Shown: positions 43,066-52,650 of the stretch, piece after piece
Position numbering within the stretch: position 1 is the stretch's first letter
Layout: each line of letters starts with the position of its first letter
From: Sphingosinithalassobacter sp. CS137
GTDB lineage: Bacteria; Pseudomonadota; Alphaproteobacteria; Sphingomonadales; Sphingomonadaceae
Length of the DNA stretch: 64,000 nucleotides
Reading direction: 5' to 3'
Assembly: GCF_014334115.1 (NCBI RefSeq)
Contig: NZ_CP060494.1
Coordinates: 2,882,501-2,946,500, forward strand
Notes under the pieces: generated by a model
The model's input: the letters and a program-made list of their open reading frames with translations, nothing else
Databases searched by the model: none
Told to the model about the DNA's origin: nothing
Position numbers and translations under genes: made by a program

Positions 43066-43149
43066 GGAACCTGCGCCGGCTTCCGCCCTTTGTCCGCATG
43101 CATTTCGCCTCCCCAGCGAAAACAAAGAGTTGAGAACAGGGACGGACCG

Positions 43150-45816
43150 ATGACCAAATATGTGTACCGCTTTGGCGGCGGCGTTTCCGAAGGCGGCACG
43201 GGCGACAAGAACCTGCTCGGTGGCAAGGGCGCCAATCTGGCCGAAATGGCCTCGATCGGCCTGCCGGTGCCGCCGGGCTTCACCATATCGACCGAGATGT
43301 GCACGCGCTATTACGCTGAGGGCGAGACGTTCCCGGACTCGCTGCGCGAGGAAGTGGCCAACGGCGTCGCCCATATCGAAGGCATCACCGGAAAGAAGTT
43401 CGGCGACAATGCCGATCCGCTGCTCGTCTCGGTCCGCTCGGGCGCGCGCGTGTCGATGCCCGGGATGATGGACACCGTGCTCAACCTGGGGCTCAACGAC
43501 GAGACCGTGCAGGGCTTGGCGGCGAAGGCGGAGGACGAGCGCTTCGCCTGGGACAGCTATCGCCGCTTCATCCAGATGTATTGCGACGTGGTGCTCGGGC
43601 TCGATCACGGCCGCTTCGAGGAAGCGCTGGAGATCGCCAAGGAGGATCGCGGCTATACTCTCGATACCGAAATGACCGCAGCCGACTGGAAGGCGCTGGT
43701 CGACGAATACAAGAAGATCGTGAGGGAGCTGTGGGACAAGCCCTTCCCGCAGGACGTGCAGGATCAGCTGTGGGGCGCGATCGCTGCGGTTTTCGGATCG
43801 TGGAACGCCGAGCGTGCGAAGGTCTATCGCCGCATCAACGACATTTCCGGCGACTGGGGCACGGCGGTCAACGTCCAGGCGATGGTGTTCGGCAACATGG
43901 GCGAGACTTCGGCAACCGGAGTCGCGTTCACGCGCGATCCCTCGACCGGCGAGAATGGCTATTATGGCGAGTTCCTGATCAATGCGCAGGGCGAGGATGT
44001 GGTCGCCGGCATCCGCACGCCGCAATATCTGACCAAGGACGCCCGCGAGAGGGCGGGCGCCAAGCCGCTGTCGATGGAAGAGGCGCTGCCCGAAACCTAT
44101 GCCGAGCTGGCGCAGGTGTTCGAAAAGCTCGAGCGCCACTATCGCGACATGCAGGACATCGAGTTCACCGTAGAACGCGGCACGCTGTGGATGCTCCAGA
44201 CTCGCACCGGCAAGCGCACCGCCAAGGCTGCGCTCAAGATCGCGGTCGACATGGCGAGCGAAGGGCTGATCTCGGAAGAGGAGGCGGTCGCGCGGGTGAA
44301 CCCCTCCGCGCTCGACCAGCTGCTGCACCCGACGCTCGATCCCGATGCGCCGCGCGACGTGCTGACCAAGGGGCTGCCGGCCTCGCCCGGCGCGGCTTCG
44401 GGCAAGGTGGTGTTCGACGCCGACACGGCCGAGAAGGCCGCCGCCGATGGTCAGGATGTGATCCTCGTCCGCATCGAGACGAGCCCCGAGGACATTCACG
44501 GCATGCACGCCGCAAAGGGCATCCTCACCGCGCGCGGCGGCATGACCAGCCACGCCGCCGTGGTCGCGCGCGGCATGGGCCGGCCCTGTGTTTCGGGCGC
44601 GGGCACGCTCTCAATCAAGGCCGCCGAAGGCGTGATGCGCGTCGGCAGCCGCGAAGTGCGCGAAGGCGAGATCATCACGATCGACGGCGCCACCGGCGAA
44701 GTGATGGTGGGCGAAGTGCCGACGCTCCAGCCTGAACTGGCGGGGGACTTCGGCACGCTGATGGTCTGGGCCGACAAGGTCCGGCGGCTCAAGGTGCGCA
44801 CCAATGCCGAGACGCCCGCCGACTGCCGCACCGCGCGCGAGTTCGGCGCCGAAGGCATCGGCCTGTGTCGCACCGAGCATATGTTCTTCGATTCCGGCCG
44901 GATCACCGCCGTTCGCCAGATGATCCTCGCGGGCGACGAGAAGGGCAGGCGGGCCGCGCTCGAGAAGCTGCTCCCCGAGCAGCGCAAGGATTTCACCGAG
45001 ATCTTCGAGGTGATGGCGGGGCTCCCCTGTACCATCCGCCTGCTCGATCCGCCGTTGCACGAATTCCTGCCGCACGAGGAGGACGAGTTCGCCGAAGTGG
45101 CGCAGGCCGCCGGAGTCGAGGTCGAGACGCTGAAGCGCCGCGCGGCCGAGCTGCACGAGTTCAATCCGATGCTTGGTCATCGCGGCTGCCGCCTCGGCGT
45201 CACCTATCCCGAAATCTACGAGATGCAGGCGCGCGCGATCTTCGAGGCGGCGTGCGATGTCGCGGCGAAATCGGGCGAGGCGCCGATCCCCGAAGTGATG
45301 ATCCCGCTGGTCGCCACGCGCAAGGAACTGGCGCTGATGAAGGCAGTGGTCGACAAGGCGGCGACGGCGGTGTTCGAGGAGAAGGGCCGCACGATCGACT
45401 ATCTGGTCGGCACGATGATCGAACTGCCGCGCGCGGCGCTGCGCGCGGGCGAGATCGCCGAGGTGGGCGAGTTCTTCTCGTTCGGCACCAACGATCTCAC
45501 GCAGACCACGCTCGGCGTGAGCCGCGACGATGCGGGGCGGTTCCTCACCACCTATGTCGATAAGGGCATCTATCCGCGCGACCCGTTCGTCAGCATCGAC
45601 ATCGAAGGCGTGGGCGAGCTGATCGAGATTGCCGCGGAGCGCGGCCGTGAAGCCCGGCCGGGCCTCAAGCTCGGCATCTGCGGCGAGCATGGCGGCGACC
45701 CGGCCTCGATCGCCTTCTGCGAGAAGACCGGGCTCGATTACGTCTCGGCCTCGCCGTATCGCGTGCCGATCGCGCGGCTGGCGGCGGCGCAGGCGGCGCT
45801 CGCGGCGCGGGCGTGA
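43150..45816 (+). CDS. ppdK: Pyruvate, phosphate dikinase
   Basis: 888 residues, standard length. Interconverts pyruvate, ATP and Pi with PEP, AMP and PPi. The ATP-grasp N-domain opens YVYRFGGGVSEG, GDKNLLGGKGANLAEM; the phosphohistidine domain has GILTARGGMTSHAAVVARGMG with the swivelling histidine; the PEP barrel has GLCRTEHMFF, GHRGCRLGVTYPEIYEMQ, SFGTNDLTQTTLG and the catalytic ICGEHGGDP. ATG 43150 fits the family. Its stop overlaps the next gene's GTG. Confidence 0.97.
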   Translation: MTKYVYRFGGGVSEGGTGDKNLLGGKGANLAEMASIGLPVPPGFTISTEMCTRYYAEGETFPDSLREEVANGVAHIEGITGKKFGDNADPLLVSVRSGARVSMPGMMDTVLNLGLNDETVQGLAAKAEDERFAWDSYRRFIQMYCDVVLGLDHGRFEEALEIAKEDRGYTLDTEMTAADWKALVDEYKKIVRELWDKPFPQDVQDQLWGAIAAVFGSWNAERAKVYRRINDISGDWGTAVNVQAMVFGNMGETSATGVAFTRDPSTGENGYYGEFLINAQGEDVVAGIRTPQYLTKDARERAGAKPLSMEEALPETYAELAQVFEKLERHYRDMQDIEFTVERGTLWMLQTRTGKRTAKAALKIAVDMASEGLISEEEAVARVNPSALDQLLHPTLDPDAPRDVLTKGLPASPGAASGKVVFDADTAEKAAADGQDVILVRIETSPEDIHGMHAAKGILTARGGMTSHAAVVARGMGRPCVSGAGTLSIKAAEGVMRVGSREVREGEIITIDGATGEVMVGEVPTLQPELAGDFGTLMVWADKVRRLKVRTNAETPADCRTAREFGAEGIGLCRTEHMFFDSGRITAVRQMILAGDEKGRRAALEKLLPEQRKDFTEIFEVMAGLPCTIRLLDPPLHEFLPHEEDEFAEVAQAAGVEVETLKRRAAELHEFNPMLGHRGCRLGVTYPEIYEMQARAIFEAACDVAAKSGEAPIPEVMIPLVATRKELALMKAVVDKAATAVFEEKGRTIDYLVGTMIELPRAALRAGEIAEVGEFFSFGTNDLTQTTLGVSRDDAGRFLTTYVDKGIYPRDPFVSIDIEGVGELIEIAAERGREARPGLKLGICGEHGGDPASIAFCEKTGLDYVSASPYRVPIARLAAAQAALAARA

Positions 45817-46352
45817 CGCCGCTTGCCGCTATCGCCCTGGGCAGCATGGCCATGACGCCGCTCGCGCACGCTGTGCAGGATGCAGTCGACGCCCTGCACG
45901 CCGACTTGCTGGCGGGTCCGACCGCGACGAGCGTGCTGGAGCGCCGCTGTGGCGGGCTGGCGGTGCGCGCGGAGGTAGACCGTGGAATCGACGTGCCCGC
46001 GAGCGCCGAGCAGCGCGACCGGCTGGCAGTGAGCGCAGACGAGCCGCTCGGCTATCGGCGCGTGCGGCTGGTCTGCGGCGCGCGGCTGCTGTCCGAGGCG
46101 GAGAATTGGTTCGTGCCCGCGCGTCTGACGCCGGAGATGCGCGCGGCGCTGGCGGAGAACGACACGCCGTTCGGCGCGGTGATCGCGGACCTTGTGCCGG
46201 TGCGGCGCAATCTGGCCGCAGAACGGCTGTGGGACGGGCGGGGCGCTCCCCCCGCCGCGGTCCTGCGCCATCGTGCGCTCGTGTCATCGGGCGCGGGCGT
46301 GCCGCTGGCGGAAGTGGTCGAGACGTACCAGCGCGCGCTCGTGCTGCCGTAG
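45813..46352 (+). CDS. Hypothetical protein resembling chorismate lyase-like fold
   Basis: 179 residues from GTG 45813, coupled to ppdK (GTGA). There is a short hydrophobic start that may be a signal. The mid and end regions (YRRVRLVCGARLLSEAENWFVPARL, TPFGAVIADLVPVRR, LRHRALVSSGAGVPLAEVVETYQ) have the order expected of UbiC/chorismate-lyase-like domains, where a basic residue strip and a late glutamate bind the substrate. The likeness is weak and activity is not implied. Confidence 0.6.
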   Translation: MTPLAAIALGSMAMTPLAHAVQDAVDALHADLLAGPTATSVLERRCGGLAVRAEVDRGIDVPASAEQRDRLAVSADEPLGYRRVRLVCGARLLSEAENWFVPARLTPEMRAALAENDTPFGAVIADLVPVRRNLAAERLWDGRGAPPAAVLRHRALVSSGAGVPLAEVVETYQRALVLP

Positions 46353-46383
46353 CCCGGCGCTGCCCCGACCCAGCGTTTCCGGC

Positions 46384-46959
46384 TCAGCCGTAGCGCTGGC
46401 CGTGCTCGTCGTCGTTGCCCGCGCGCAGCATCGCGGCCTGTTCGCGCCACTCCTGATCGGCGATGGTGCCTTTCTCGACCTCGAGCCGTTGTTCGAGCGC
46501 CGCTTCGTCGTCGGCGGTCATCTTCTCGATCTCGCGATAGGTCTTGATGCCGAGCTCGTTGAGCCGCTGCTCGCGTGCTTCGTCGATACCCTTTATCCGC
46601 GCAAGATTGTCGCGGCCCCAGCCGAACCAGCCGCGCCAGCCGGCGCCGGGCTCGCTATCGGTTTCGCTGACGGCATCGGCGCTTGCCGTCGGTGCGCTCG
46701 GCGGAGCCGCTTGTGCCTCGTCGAGCGACTTCTGCAGCCGTTCGCGCTCGGTTTCGAGCTCGCGAATGCGTTGGTTGGCTTCGCGAAGGTCGGTCTCCGC
46801 CTGGTGCCGATAGCCTGCGTGAGCGACTTCCTCGTCCTGATAGAGCTGCTTCCACTTGCGCCCGCCCGGAGCGCTGGCGAGACCCAGCAGCCAGCCGGCG
46901 ATGAGCGTTAGGGCAAGCGCAACGAATTCGGTCGGCGTCTGGAACGGCAACTCCGGCAT
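46384..46959 (-). CDS. Membrane-anchored coiled-coil protein with C-terminal helix-hairpin-helix-like domain
   Basis: 191 residues. One membrane helix (~10-30), a coiled coil rich in Glu/Arg/Leu (~40-85), a flexible Ala/Ser/Pro/Glu spacer, then LARIKGIDEAREQRLNELGIKTYREIEKM, a helix-hairpin-helix-like unit of the type found at the C-terminus of many alphaproteobacterial membrane proteins. ATG 46959 has an excellent GGGGAGG box. Function unknown. Converges on the preceding gene. Confidence 0.72.
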   Translation of the reverse strand: MPELPFQTPTEFVALALTLIAGWLLGLASAPGGRKWKQLYQDEEVAHAGYRHQAETDLREANQRIRELETERERLQKSLDEAQAAPPSAPTASADAVSETDSEPGAGWRGWFGWGRDNLARIKGIDEAREQRLNELGIKTYREIEKMTADDEAALEQRLEVEKGTIADQEWREQAAMLRAGNDDEHGQRYG

Positions 46960-47036
46960 GATCGACCTCCCCTATGATCGCGAGGCCGATGTACCCTGCT
47001 CCGCGATTCTCCGCCACAGGCAAGATGGCGGGGTGG

Positions 47037-48035
47037 TCAGCCGGTCAGCAGTGCGTCGTTGATGTCGCAGGCGGCGGGGCCCAGGATCACGATGAACAGC
47101 ACCGGCAGGATGAACAGAATCAGCGGGATCGTCATGATCGCGGGAAGCCGCGCAGCCTTTTCCTCGGCGCGCATCATCCGCTCGTTGCGGAACTCGGCCG
47201 AAAGGACGCGCAGCGCCGAAGCGAGCGGCGTGCCGTATTTCTCGGTCTGGATCATCGTGGTCACCACGCCGCGAATCGCATCGAGATCGATCCGCATCGC
47301 GAGATTTTCGAACGCATTGCGGCGGTCGGTCAGAAAGCCGAGCTCGATCGCGGTCAGCGAGAATTCCTCGCCCAGTTCGGGATAGGCCTTGCCCAGTTCG
47401 CGCGAGACGCGGCCAAAGGCGGCGTCGACGGTGAGTCCCGCTTCGGCACAGATCACGAGCAGATCGAGCGCGTCGGGCAGGCCCTTGCGGATCGCGGCCG
47501 AACGCTTCTGGATCTTGTTCTTGAGATAGATGTCCGGTGCCTTGTAGCTCAGCAGGAAGGCGCCGGCGACGAGCCCGTATTTCTTAAGCGAACCCCAGTC
47601 GGCGAACATGTCCGTGCCATAGACGAGGAACACCGCGAGGCCACCGATCACGATCGGCAGCACGAGCCGGCCGAAAATGACGCCGACGGCCCATTCCTTG
47701 CGCCGGATCCCGGCCTGCAGCATCTTGATCTGGACGGCCTTGACCTGGCTTTCCTGCAGCACCTTCATCGAGCTGAGGAAATTGCGCATTCGATCCGAAG
47801 CGTCGCTCCGCTGGACCAGCTTGGCACGCCGCTTTGACGTGGAGGCTGTGATGCCCGCCTTCAGCTGCTCGCGCCGCTCGTTGAGTGCCTTGACGCGCTT
47901 GGCCATCGGATTGCGCACGGTAGTGGCCATGTAGAGCGCATACAGCATCGCCAGCGTCGCGACTCCCGCGAGCAGCGTGGCCACCCACAGGACGTCGACG
48001 CCCAGGATCATCGGTGCGGTGCTGGTGGGTTGCAT
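47037..48035 (-). CDS. tadC: Tad pilus assembly platform protein TadC
   Basis: 332 residues of the GspF/TadC type: N-terminal helix, cytoplasmic helical domain (KGLPDALDLLVICAEAGLTVDAAF, VSRELGKAYPELGEEFSLTAIEL, ENLAMRIDLDAIRGVVTTMIQTEKYGTPLA) and two C-terminal membrane helices. With TadB it forms the inner-membrane platform that pulls Flp pilins into the fibre. The last gene of the minus-strand run cpaA-cpaB-cpaC-cpaD-cpaE-tadB-tadC. Confidence 0.93.
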   Translation of the reverse strand: MQPTSTAPMILGVDVLWVATLLAGVATLAMLYALYMATTVRNPMAKRVKALNERREQLKAGITASTSKRRAKLVQRSDASDRMRNFLSSMKVLQESQVKAVQIKMLQAGIRRKEWAVGVIFGRLVLPIVIGGLAVFLVYGTDMFADWGSLKKYGLVAGAFLLSYKAPDIYLKNKIQKRSAAIRKGLPDALDLLVICAEAGLTVDAAFGRVSRELGKAYPELGEEFSLTAIELGFLTDRRNAFENLAMRIDLDAIRGVVTTMIQTEKYGTPLASALRVLSAEFRNERMMRAEEKAARLPAIMTIPLILFILPVLFIVILGPAACDINDALLTG

Positions 48036-48042
48036 TGCCGCC

Positions 48043-49023
48043 TCAGATCTCGAAATTGACCATCTTGGCCATGATGAACGCGCCGATCCCCATCCAGACC
48101 AGCCCGCCGCCGCCGGCGACCATCAGCCGTTCGTCCTGAAAGAAGTTGAGCATATACTGATTGTTGATGAACCAGATCATGCCGAACACGATGAAGGGCA
48201 GAGCGCCGACGATATAGGCCGACGCCTTGGATTCGGACGAAAGCGCCTTGATCTTGAGCTTCATCTGGCTGCGCTTTCGCAGCACATCGGCGAGGTTCGA
48301 CAGCGTTTCGGCAAGGTTGCCGCCGGTTTCGCGCTGGATGGCGATGGTGATGACGAAGAACTGGAACTCGGGAGTGCCGAGCCGGTCCGATGTCTCCTGC
48401 AGCGCCACGTCGAGCGTGCGCCCGATCTTCATCTTGTCGGAAACGGCACGGAATTCCTCGCCCACGGGCCCTTCGATCTCGGCTCCCACGACCGCCATCG
48501 TCTCGGTGATCGGCAGGCCCGAGCGCAGGCCGCGAACCAACAGCTCGATCGCGTCGGGGAACTTCGCAGTGAATTTGGCGATGCGCCGGCCGATGAAGAA
48601 GCCGACCGCCATGTGCGGAACGGCCAGCCCCAGGAAAAGCCCGGCGAACATTGCCAGCCACGGCGGTGCGCCCTGAAACCAGAGAGCGACGAAGCCGACC
48701 AGCGCAAGTCCGACCGTGGCCAGCGCATATTGTCCGACCGTCCAGTCCTTGCCCGTCATCGCGAGACGCTTTCCCAGAAGCGCCGGGTTCGGGATGAAAC
48801 GTGCGGCTGCGGCGTCCACGCGCGTTGCCCGCTGCGCGGAGATGCGGCGCATCTGCGCCTCCATCGCCGCCGCGACCGTCGTTTGGCCGGCGTGGCGTTC
48901 GCGAACGCTGGAAAGACGTCGTGAGCCCGCGCGCTGTACGGACGGACCCGAAAAGGCAAACACCAGTATCGCGAGCACCGCGAAAGCGCCCGCGCCGATC
49001 ATCAGGTACGGCAGCATGTTCAT
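48043..49023 (-). CDS. tadB: Tad pilus assembly platform protein TadB
   Basis: 326 residues from ATG 49023, preceded by GGAGG. Same fold as TadC; diagnostic FPDAIELLVRGLRSGLPITETM, VGEEFRAVSDKMKIGRTL, LGTPEFQFFVITIAIQRETGGNLAETLSNLADVLRKR. 7 bp before tadC. It follows cpaE by 46 bp; in most tad loci the cpaF/tadA ATPase gene lies in between. Confidence 0.93.
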   Translation of the reverse strand: MNMLPYLMIGAGAFAVLAILVFAFSGPSVQRAGSRRLSSVRERHAGQTTVAAAMEAQMRRISAQRATRVDAAAARFIPNPALLGKRLAMTGKDWTVGQYALATVGLALVGFVALWFQGAPPWLAMFAGLFLGLAVPHMAVGFFIGRRIAKFTAKFPDAIELLVRGLRSGLPITETMAVVGAEIEGPVGEEFRAVSDKMKIGRTLDVALQETSDRLGTPEFQFFVITIAIQRETGGNLAETLSNLADVLRKRSQMKLKIKALSSESKASAYIVGALPFIVFGMIWFINNQYMLNFFQDERLMVAGGGGLVWMGIGAFIMAKMVNFEI

Positions 49024-49069
49024 GCCGCGTTCGCCTCCGCTTCTCACTGGCCGCCCGGAAGCGGCGGAG

Positions 49070-50359
49070 TTACTTTTTCTTCGGCGTCATCAGCTTGGCG
49101 AGGAGCGAGCCGCCCTTGCCCGATGCAGCCTTGCCGCCCGCCTTGCCTGCTTTCTTGCCGCCCACGGAAGCCGGTTCGCCTGCATCCGCGAAGTCGAGGA
49201 CACGTTCGGACAGCTCCACCATGGGCGCGACCGATTTCGAATTCTTGCCCGCCTCGGCGAAAGGCTTGCCGAGCTTTGCCGCCTGCGCGGCGAGCTTGTT
49301 GTCGAACGGAACGAGGAAATCGATCTTGCGCTCGATCGACCCTTCGAAATCCTTTCGGCTGATCTCGAGCTGCGCGCTCGGCTGCACGCGATTGGCGACG
49401 ACGATCACTTGCGTCTGCGGCGCGTTCGACTTGAACCAGCTCAGGATGCGGATCGCGTCGCGCGCAGCGGCGAGGGTGAGCTCGGTGACCAGTACCGCAA
49501 CCTGCACATCGGCGATCAGATGCGGATGCAGCACGAGCATCGAGCGCGGGAGATCGACGATGGTGCACTCGAATGCGGTGCGGATCTCCTCCTGCAGCTG
49601 ATAGAAAGCGGCGCCATCGGTGAGGACCGGCGAGTTGATCGGTGCTTCGGCCGAAAGCACGGCGAGTCGTTCGGACGCGCGGACCATCGCGCGCTCGATG
49701 AACAGTCCGTCGATGCGACTGGGATTCTCGATCGCATCGGTCAGGCCGCGCCCGGGCTCGAGATCGAGCGCAAGCGCGCCGGTGCCGAAATGCACGTCGA
49801 GATCGAGCAACGCAGTCGTTCTGACGTGGCGCTCGCTCATCAGCCAGGAGAGCGACGTCGCCATCGTCGAGGCGCCCACGCCGCCGCGGGTGCCGATCAC
49901 TGCGATCGCGCAATGCGGCCGATCGGCGGATGTCTCGGCGACCTTTGGAGCTGCCAATGCGGCCTGCGCCTGGGCGAAGCTCTCGCGCAGCGCGTCGGGA
50001 TTGAGCGGCTTCAGGAGATAGTCCTGAATGCCGCTGGCGATCAGGTCGCGATAGAGGCGAACGTCATTCACCTGCCCTGCGGCGATCACGATGGTGCCGG
50101 GCTCGCACACTTCGGCCAGCGCGTTGATATCGTTGAGCGGATCGCCCGATTCGGACAGGTCGACGAACAGGATGTTGGGGCTCGCGGAGACGGAGAGCGT
50201 CTGAACGGCATTGCGTAGTCCGCCCTTGTTGACCTTCTCCGGCGACCAGCCGAGCTCGATCGCAATCGGGCGCAGCAGCTCCGCCGTCGTCTCGTCGCAG
50301 ACGAAAGCGACGAACGGTTCGCGATGGCCGGTTCGGCCGGGGTTGAAGGGGGCGTTCAC
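49070..50359 (-). CDS. cpaE: Tad pilus localisation protein CpaE/TadZ
   Basis: 429 residues. An atypical receiver domain (~15-130) is followed by a MinD/ParA-type ATPase with the deviant Walker A GTRGGVGAST, ALLDLDVHFGTGALALDL (switch region) and TIVDLPRSM. The family places the pilus machinery at the pole. A Lys/Gly-rich tail (GGKKAGKAGGKAASGKGG) ends the protein. GTG 50359 directly follows the cpaD stop, with GGAGGGAAC in front. Confidence 0.93.
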   Translation of the reverse strand: MNAPFNPGRTGHREPFVAFVCDETTAELLRPIAIELGWSPEKVNKGGLRNAVQTLSVSASPNILFVDLSESGDPLNDINALAEVCEPGTIVIAAGQVNDVRLYRDLIASGIQDYLLKPLNPDALRESFAQAQAALAAPKVAETSADRPHCAIAVIGTRGGVGASTMATSLSWLMSERHVRTTALLDLDVHFGTGALALDLEPGRGLTDAIENPSRIDGLFIERAMVRASERLAVLSAEAPINSPVLTDGAAFYQLQEEIRTAFECTIVDLPRSMLVLHPHLIADVQVAVLVTELTLAAARDAIRILSWFKSNAPQTQVIVVANRVQPSAQLEISRKDFEGSIERKIDFLVPFDNKLAAQAAKLGKPFAEAGKNSKSVAPMVELSERVLDFADAGEPASVGGKKAGKAGGKAASGKGGSLLAKLMTPKKK

Positions 50360-50360
50360 T

Positions 50361-50999
50361 TTAGTTGTTCCCTCCGCCCATGGTGGGAGTCGCCGCGGGC
50401 AGGCCCTCTGCGCCCGTCGGCTTGGCTTCGCGGTAGCTGCGGATCGCGCGAGTCGCGGTTGCCGGATCGGCGATGTCGGCGCCCGGTTCGCCGCGCACGA
50501 GATCGGCCGGATTCGCGGTCATTGCCGCGAGGTTCGAATTGATCGCGCAGCCGAAGTTGGAGCTCGTGCTCGCGCCGAAGTCGGGCTGATATTCGCGGCT
50601 GTGATCGGGGCAGCTCGGAACACTGGCGGTCATGCGGGTGACCACGACGCGCACCGTTCCCGGCGCGACCGTGCCCATCGTGACAGGAGCATGATCGGAC
50701 AGGAGGATGCCGTGGCGGCCCGCGACGGCAGCGATCTGCTCGCGCGCGCCTGTGGGGTGGCCGCCGTCGTCGACCGCGACGCGATCGCCGTAGCGCAGAC
50801 CCATCGATTGCAGCCAGCCGGCGAGGCGCTGTTCCTCGCCTGGAGCCAGGCCGTAGCCCGCCGTGGCGAGATCGAACACATAGTCGCTGCGCGACACCAC
50901 CGGCTGGTGCAGCGAATCGACGCCGCCGTTATACGTGCCGCAGCCGGCGAGCAGCAGCGCCGGAGCGAGCAGGGCGGAAAGCGCGATACGGGGGGACAT
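50361..50999 (-). CDS. cpaD: Tad pilus lipoprotein CpaD
   Basis: 212 residues, start ATG 50999 set by the AGGAG box 6 nt ahead. Lipobox LAGC. The CpaD domain carries VVSRSDYVFDLAT, RLAGWLQSMGLRYGDRVAVDD and FGCAINSNLAAMTANPADLVRG, the last being the hallmark CpaD end motif. It probably stabilises the CpaC secretin in the outer membrane. Confidence 0.93.
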   Translation of the reverse strand: MSPRIALSALLAPALLLAGCGTYNGGVDSLHQPVVSRSDYVFDLATAGYGLAPGEEQRLAGWLQSMGLRYGDRVAVDDGGHPTGAREQIAAVAGRHGILLSDHAPVTMGTVAPGTVRVVVTRMTASVPSCPDHSREYQPDFGASTSSNFGCAINSNLAAMTANPADLVRGEPGADIADPATATRAIRSYREAKPTGAEGLPAATPTMGGGNN

Positions 51000-51019
51000 G
51001 AGCATCTCCTGAGTGCGCA

Positions 51020-52648
51020 TCAATCGAGACTGAAACCGGGGGCGGCGGAACCATCGCTTCGGCGTTGCTCGCGCCGCGGCTGCGGAGCCGGCTCGGATGC
51101 CTGCGGCTGCGGCTGGACGGGAGCCGCGGCGCCGAGTGCGGGCGCTGCGGCGGGCGCGGGCGCCATCGACGGCCGGGGCGGCGGCGCATCGGTCGAGCGC
51201 GAGAGCTGACCGCCGAGGATACGGGAGAAGTCGTCCGGCGCCTGATAGCCGTCGGTCGGCAGCGAAATCTGGTTCGAAGTCACCGGCCGGACGAGCGTCG
51301 CGGTGATCACGATCACCAGCTCGGTCTCGTTGCGCTGAAAGGCGTTCGAGCGGAACAGCGTGCCCAGGATCGGCAAGTCCCCGAGGCCGGGTGCCTTGTC
51401 GATCGAATTGTCATGCGTGTTCGACAACAGCCCTGCGATCATGAAGCTTTCGCCCGAGCCGAGCTCCACCGTGGTCTCGGCGCGGCGCGTCGAGACGCTG
51501 GGCAGGATCGTGCCTTCGAACTGGACGGCCTGGGCATAGTTCAGCTGCGACACTTCGGGCCGGACGCGCAGCGAGAGGCGACCGTCGGCCAGAACGGTGG
51601 GCGTGAAGGCCAGGCTGATGCCGTATTGCTTGTATTCGATCGAGACGGCGCCGAGCCCCTGCGCGATCGGAATCGGGATTTCGCCGCCCGCGAGGAACGT
51701 GCCGGTCTCGCCCGAAAGCGCGGTCAGGTTCGGCTGGGCGAGCGTGGTCACCTGGCCAATGGTCTCACCGAGATCGATCGCCGAGAGAATGTCGAGGCCG
51801 AACAGCCGGCCGGCCAGCGCGAGCGTCGCCTGCTGCGGGCCCTTCGACCAGTCGAATTGCGTGCCGGTATCGGGATAGACGAAGTCGCCGATGCGCGGAT
51901 CGAACGGCAGCTCGATCGAGCCCGCCGGCAGCCCGAACCGCGCCGATGCGTCCAGCTGCGGCAGGTTCGAGGTGTCGACCGAGCCGATCGTGCCGGGCGA
52001 ACGGCCCGAACCGATCCCGAACTGAAAGCCGTTGGTCGTGTCGCGGGTCAGCAGATTCGCGCCGACATTCTTGACGAAGCTGCGGCTCACTTCGGCGAAC
52101 CGAACCTGCAGGTTCACCTGCAGCGGCGTGGCGGTCCGCAGCCGGCTGATGATCTGGGTCTCCTCGCCGACGAAGGCCTGGACGAGCCGCTCGGCCTCGG
52201 CCGCGTCGTCGGGGCTGGCGATCGTGCCGGTCAGCAGGATCAGGCCGTTCATCGGAGTGGCGACGATCTGCGCCTCGGGCATCGCCAGGCGCAGCATCGA
52301 ATCGATCGAATCGATGTTGTTCGCGATGCGGACGGTGGCGGCATAGACGACGCCGCCGCCGCGACTGGTCGCATAGACGGTGGTTTCCCCCGGCGCCTTG
52401 CCGAACACATAGAGCTGGGTCGGCGAGCGAACCTGCACGTCGGCGACTTCGGCATTGGCGACGAACACGTCCGTCATCGGAGCGTCGAGCGTCACCAGCC
52501 GCCCGCCGCCCGTGCTGATCTGGACGAGATTGGTCGGGGAGGGGGCGGTCGTCTGCGCCGCCGCGGGCGCGACGGACAGCGCGGCCGCGCCTCCCGTGGC
52601 GAGGACAGCCGCGAACGGCAGTACCATCGGCTTGGCCAGAAAACGCAT
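51020..52648 (-). CDS. cpaC: Tad pilus secretin CpaC
   Basis: 542 residues with a signal peptide (to ~APAAAQ, 31). The N-terminal pilus-assembly N-domain (RLVTLDAPMTDVFVANAEVADVQV), a BON-like segment (LTGTIASPDDAAEAERLVQAF), and the secretin core VTTLAQPNLTALSGETGTFLAGGEIPIPI through PILGTLFRSNAFQRNETELVIVITATLVRP. A long Pro/Ala/Gln tail follows. Forms the outer-membrane ring. 2 bp after cpaB. Confidence 0.96.
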   Translation of the reverse strand: MRFLAKPMVLPFAAVLATGGAAALSVAPAAAQTTAPSPTNLVQISTGGGRLVTLDAPMTDVFVANAEVADVQVRSPTQLYVFGKAPGETTVYATSRGGGVVYAATVRIANNIDSIDSMLRLAMPEAQIVATPMNGLILLTGTIASPDDAAEAERLVQAFVGEETQIISRLRTATPLQVNLQVRFAEVSRSFVKNVGANLLTRDTTNGFQFGIGSGRSPGTIGSVDTSNLPQLDASARFGLPAGSIELPFDPRIGDFVYPDTGTQFDWSKGPQQATLALAGRLFGLDILSAIDLGETIGQVTTLAQPNLTALSGETGTFLAGGEIPIPIAQGLGAVSIEYKQYGISLAFTPTVLADGRLSLRVRPEVSQLNYAQAVQFEGTILPSVSTRRAETTVELGSGESFMIAGLLSNTHDNSIDKAPGLGDLPILGTLFRSNAFQRNETELVIVITATLVRPVTSNQISLPTDGYQAPDDFSRILGGQLSRSTDAPPPRPSMAPAPAAAPALGAAAPVQPQPQASEPAPQPRREQRRSDGSAAPGFSLD

Positions 52649-52650
52649 GT

